NCBI RefSeq assembly: GCF_003171515.1
Contig: NC_089396.1
Coordinates: forward strand, 744,001 to 808,000
Direction of reading: 5' to 3'
Source of the DNA: Pyrenophora tritici-repentis
Taxonomy: Eukaryota; Ascomycota; Dothideomycetes; Pleosporales; Pleosporaceae
Length of the DNA stretch: 64,000 bases
Shown: positions 63,948-64,000 of the stretch, in pieces
How positions within the stretch are numbered: position 1 is the stretch's first letter
Layout: the number at the start of each line of letters is the position of its first letter
The notes under the pieces: model-generated
Databases searched by the model: none
Told to the model about the DNA's origin: nothing
The model's input: the letters and a program-made list of their open reading frames with translations, nothing else
Position numbers and translations under genes: made by a program

Positions 63948-64000
63948 TATCAGGTGCCCTTGCCTCTAACCCAGCCATTTACTTCGACCCACTATCGCCG

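Noticed and set aside
1..64000. tRNA, rRNA or secondary-metabolite gene cluster
   Set aside because: I scanned for tRNA B-box-like sequence and for core biosynthetic enzymes (PKS, NRPS, terpene cyclase) and saw none; a lone SDR and amidase do not make a cluster.

Overview
The window is nuclear DNA of a filamentous ascomycete, most likely a Dothideomycete (Pleosporales-like). Three things point there: spliced genes with short GT-AG introns (47-64 nt in most cases) and CTAAC-like branch points; fungal families such as Pex11C, DUF1996, coronin and a Zn2Cys6-like factor; and fungal transposon types (Fot/pogo, Tad1-like LINE, chromodomain Ty3, Tc1-type DD34E). The species is an inference. Exon structures were worked out by hand from frame continuity, splice consensus and protein-family continuity.

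Layout. 1-4.6 kb has no gene I can support. 4.6-6.1 kb holds a Ser/Pro-rich protein, followed by 6 kb without a convincing gene. 12.19-13.86 kb is a complete gag-only LTR retrotransposon with identical LTRs and a 5-bp target duplication. 15.8-17.8 kb is cytosolic glutamyl-tRNA synthetase. 18.1-30 kb is an A/G-rich degenerate tandem-repeat block carrying two fresh insertions: an intact pogo/Fot element (18.56-20.44 kb) and a full-length Ty3 element with a chromodomain (21.30-28.56 kb, identical LTRs, AAAAG duplication). Just beyond it are a tiny cysteine-rich secreted protein (30.3-30.6 kb) and a DUF1996 secreted protein (31.2-32.4 kb). A 5'-truncated LINE (33.5-34.4 kb) and a small one-TM protein follow.

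36.7-60.3 kb is mostly ordinary housekeeping and accessory genes: amidase, PEX11, coronin, a zinc-finger regulator, a PPN2-like phosphatase, a Ras-like GTPase, a small secreted protein, an SDR, a four-TM protein, and a J-domain protein with zinc knuckles. The phosphatase and the small secreted protein each need one base fewer in a C run to stay in frame. 60.56-63.95 kb is a roughly 3.4-kb element with long inverted repeats, a DD34E transposase and a second convergent gene of unknown function.

The most interesting signals are these. The two LTR elements share a self-priming (Tf1-like) primer-binding design, and one of them is a non-autonomous gag-only element whose stop codon lies in its own 3' LTR. 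The Tc1-type element carries a second gene. The 89-residue, ten-cysteine secreted protein sits at the edge of the repeat block. A coding minisatellite in the zinc-finger gene has turned its last copy into a splice donor.
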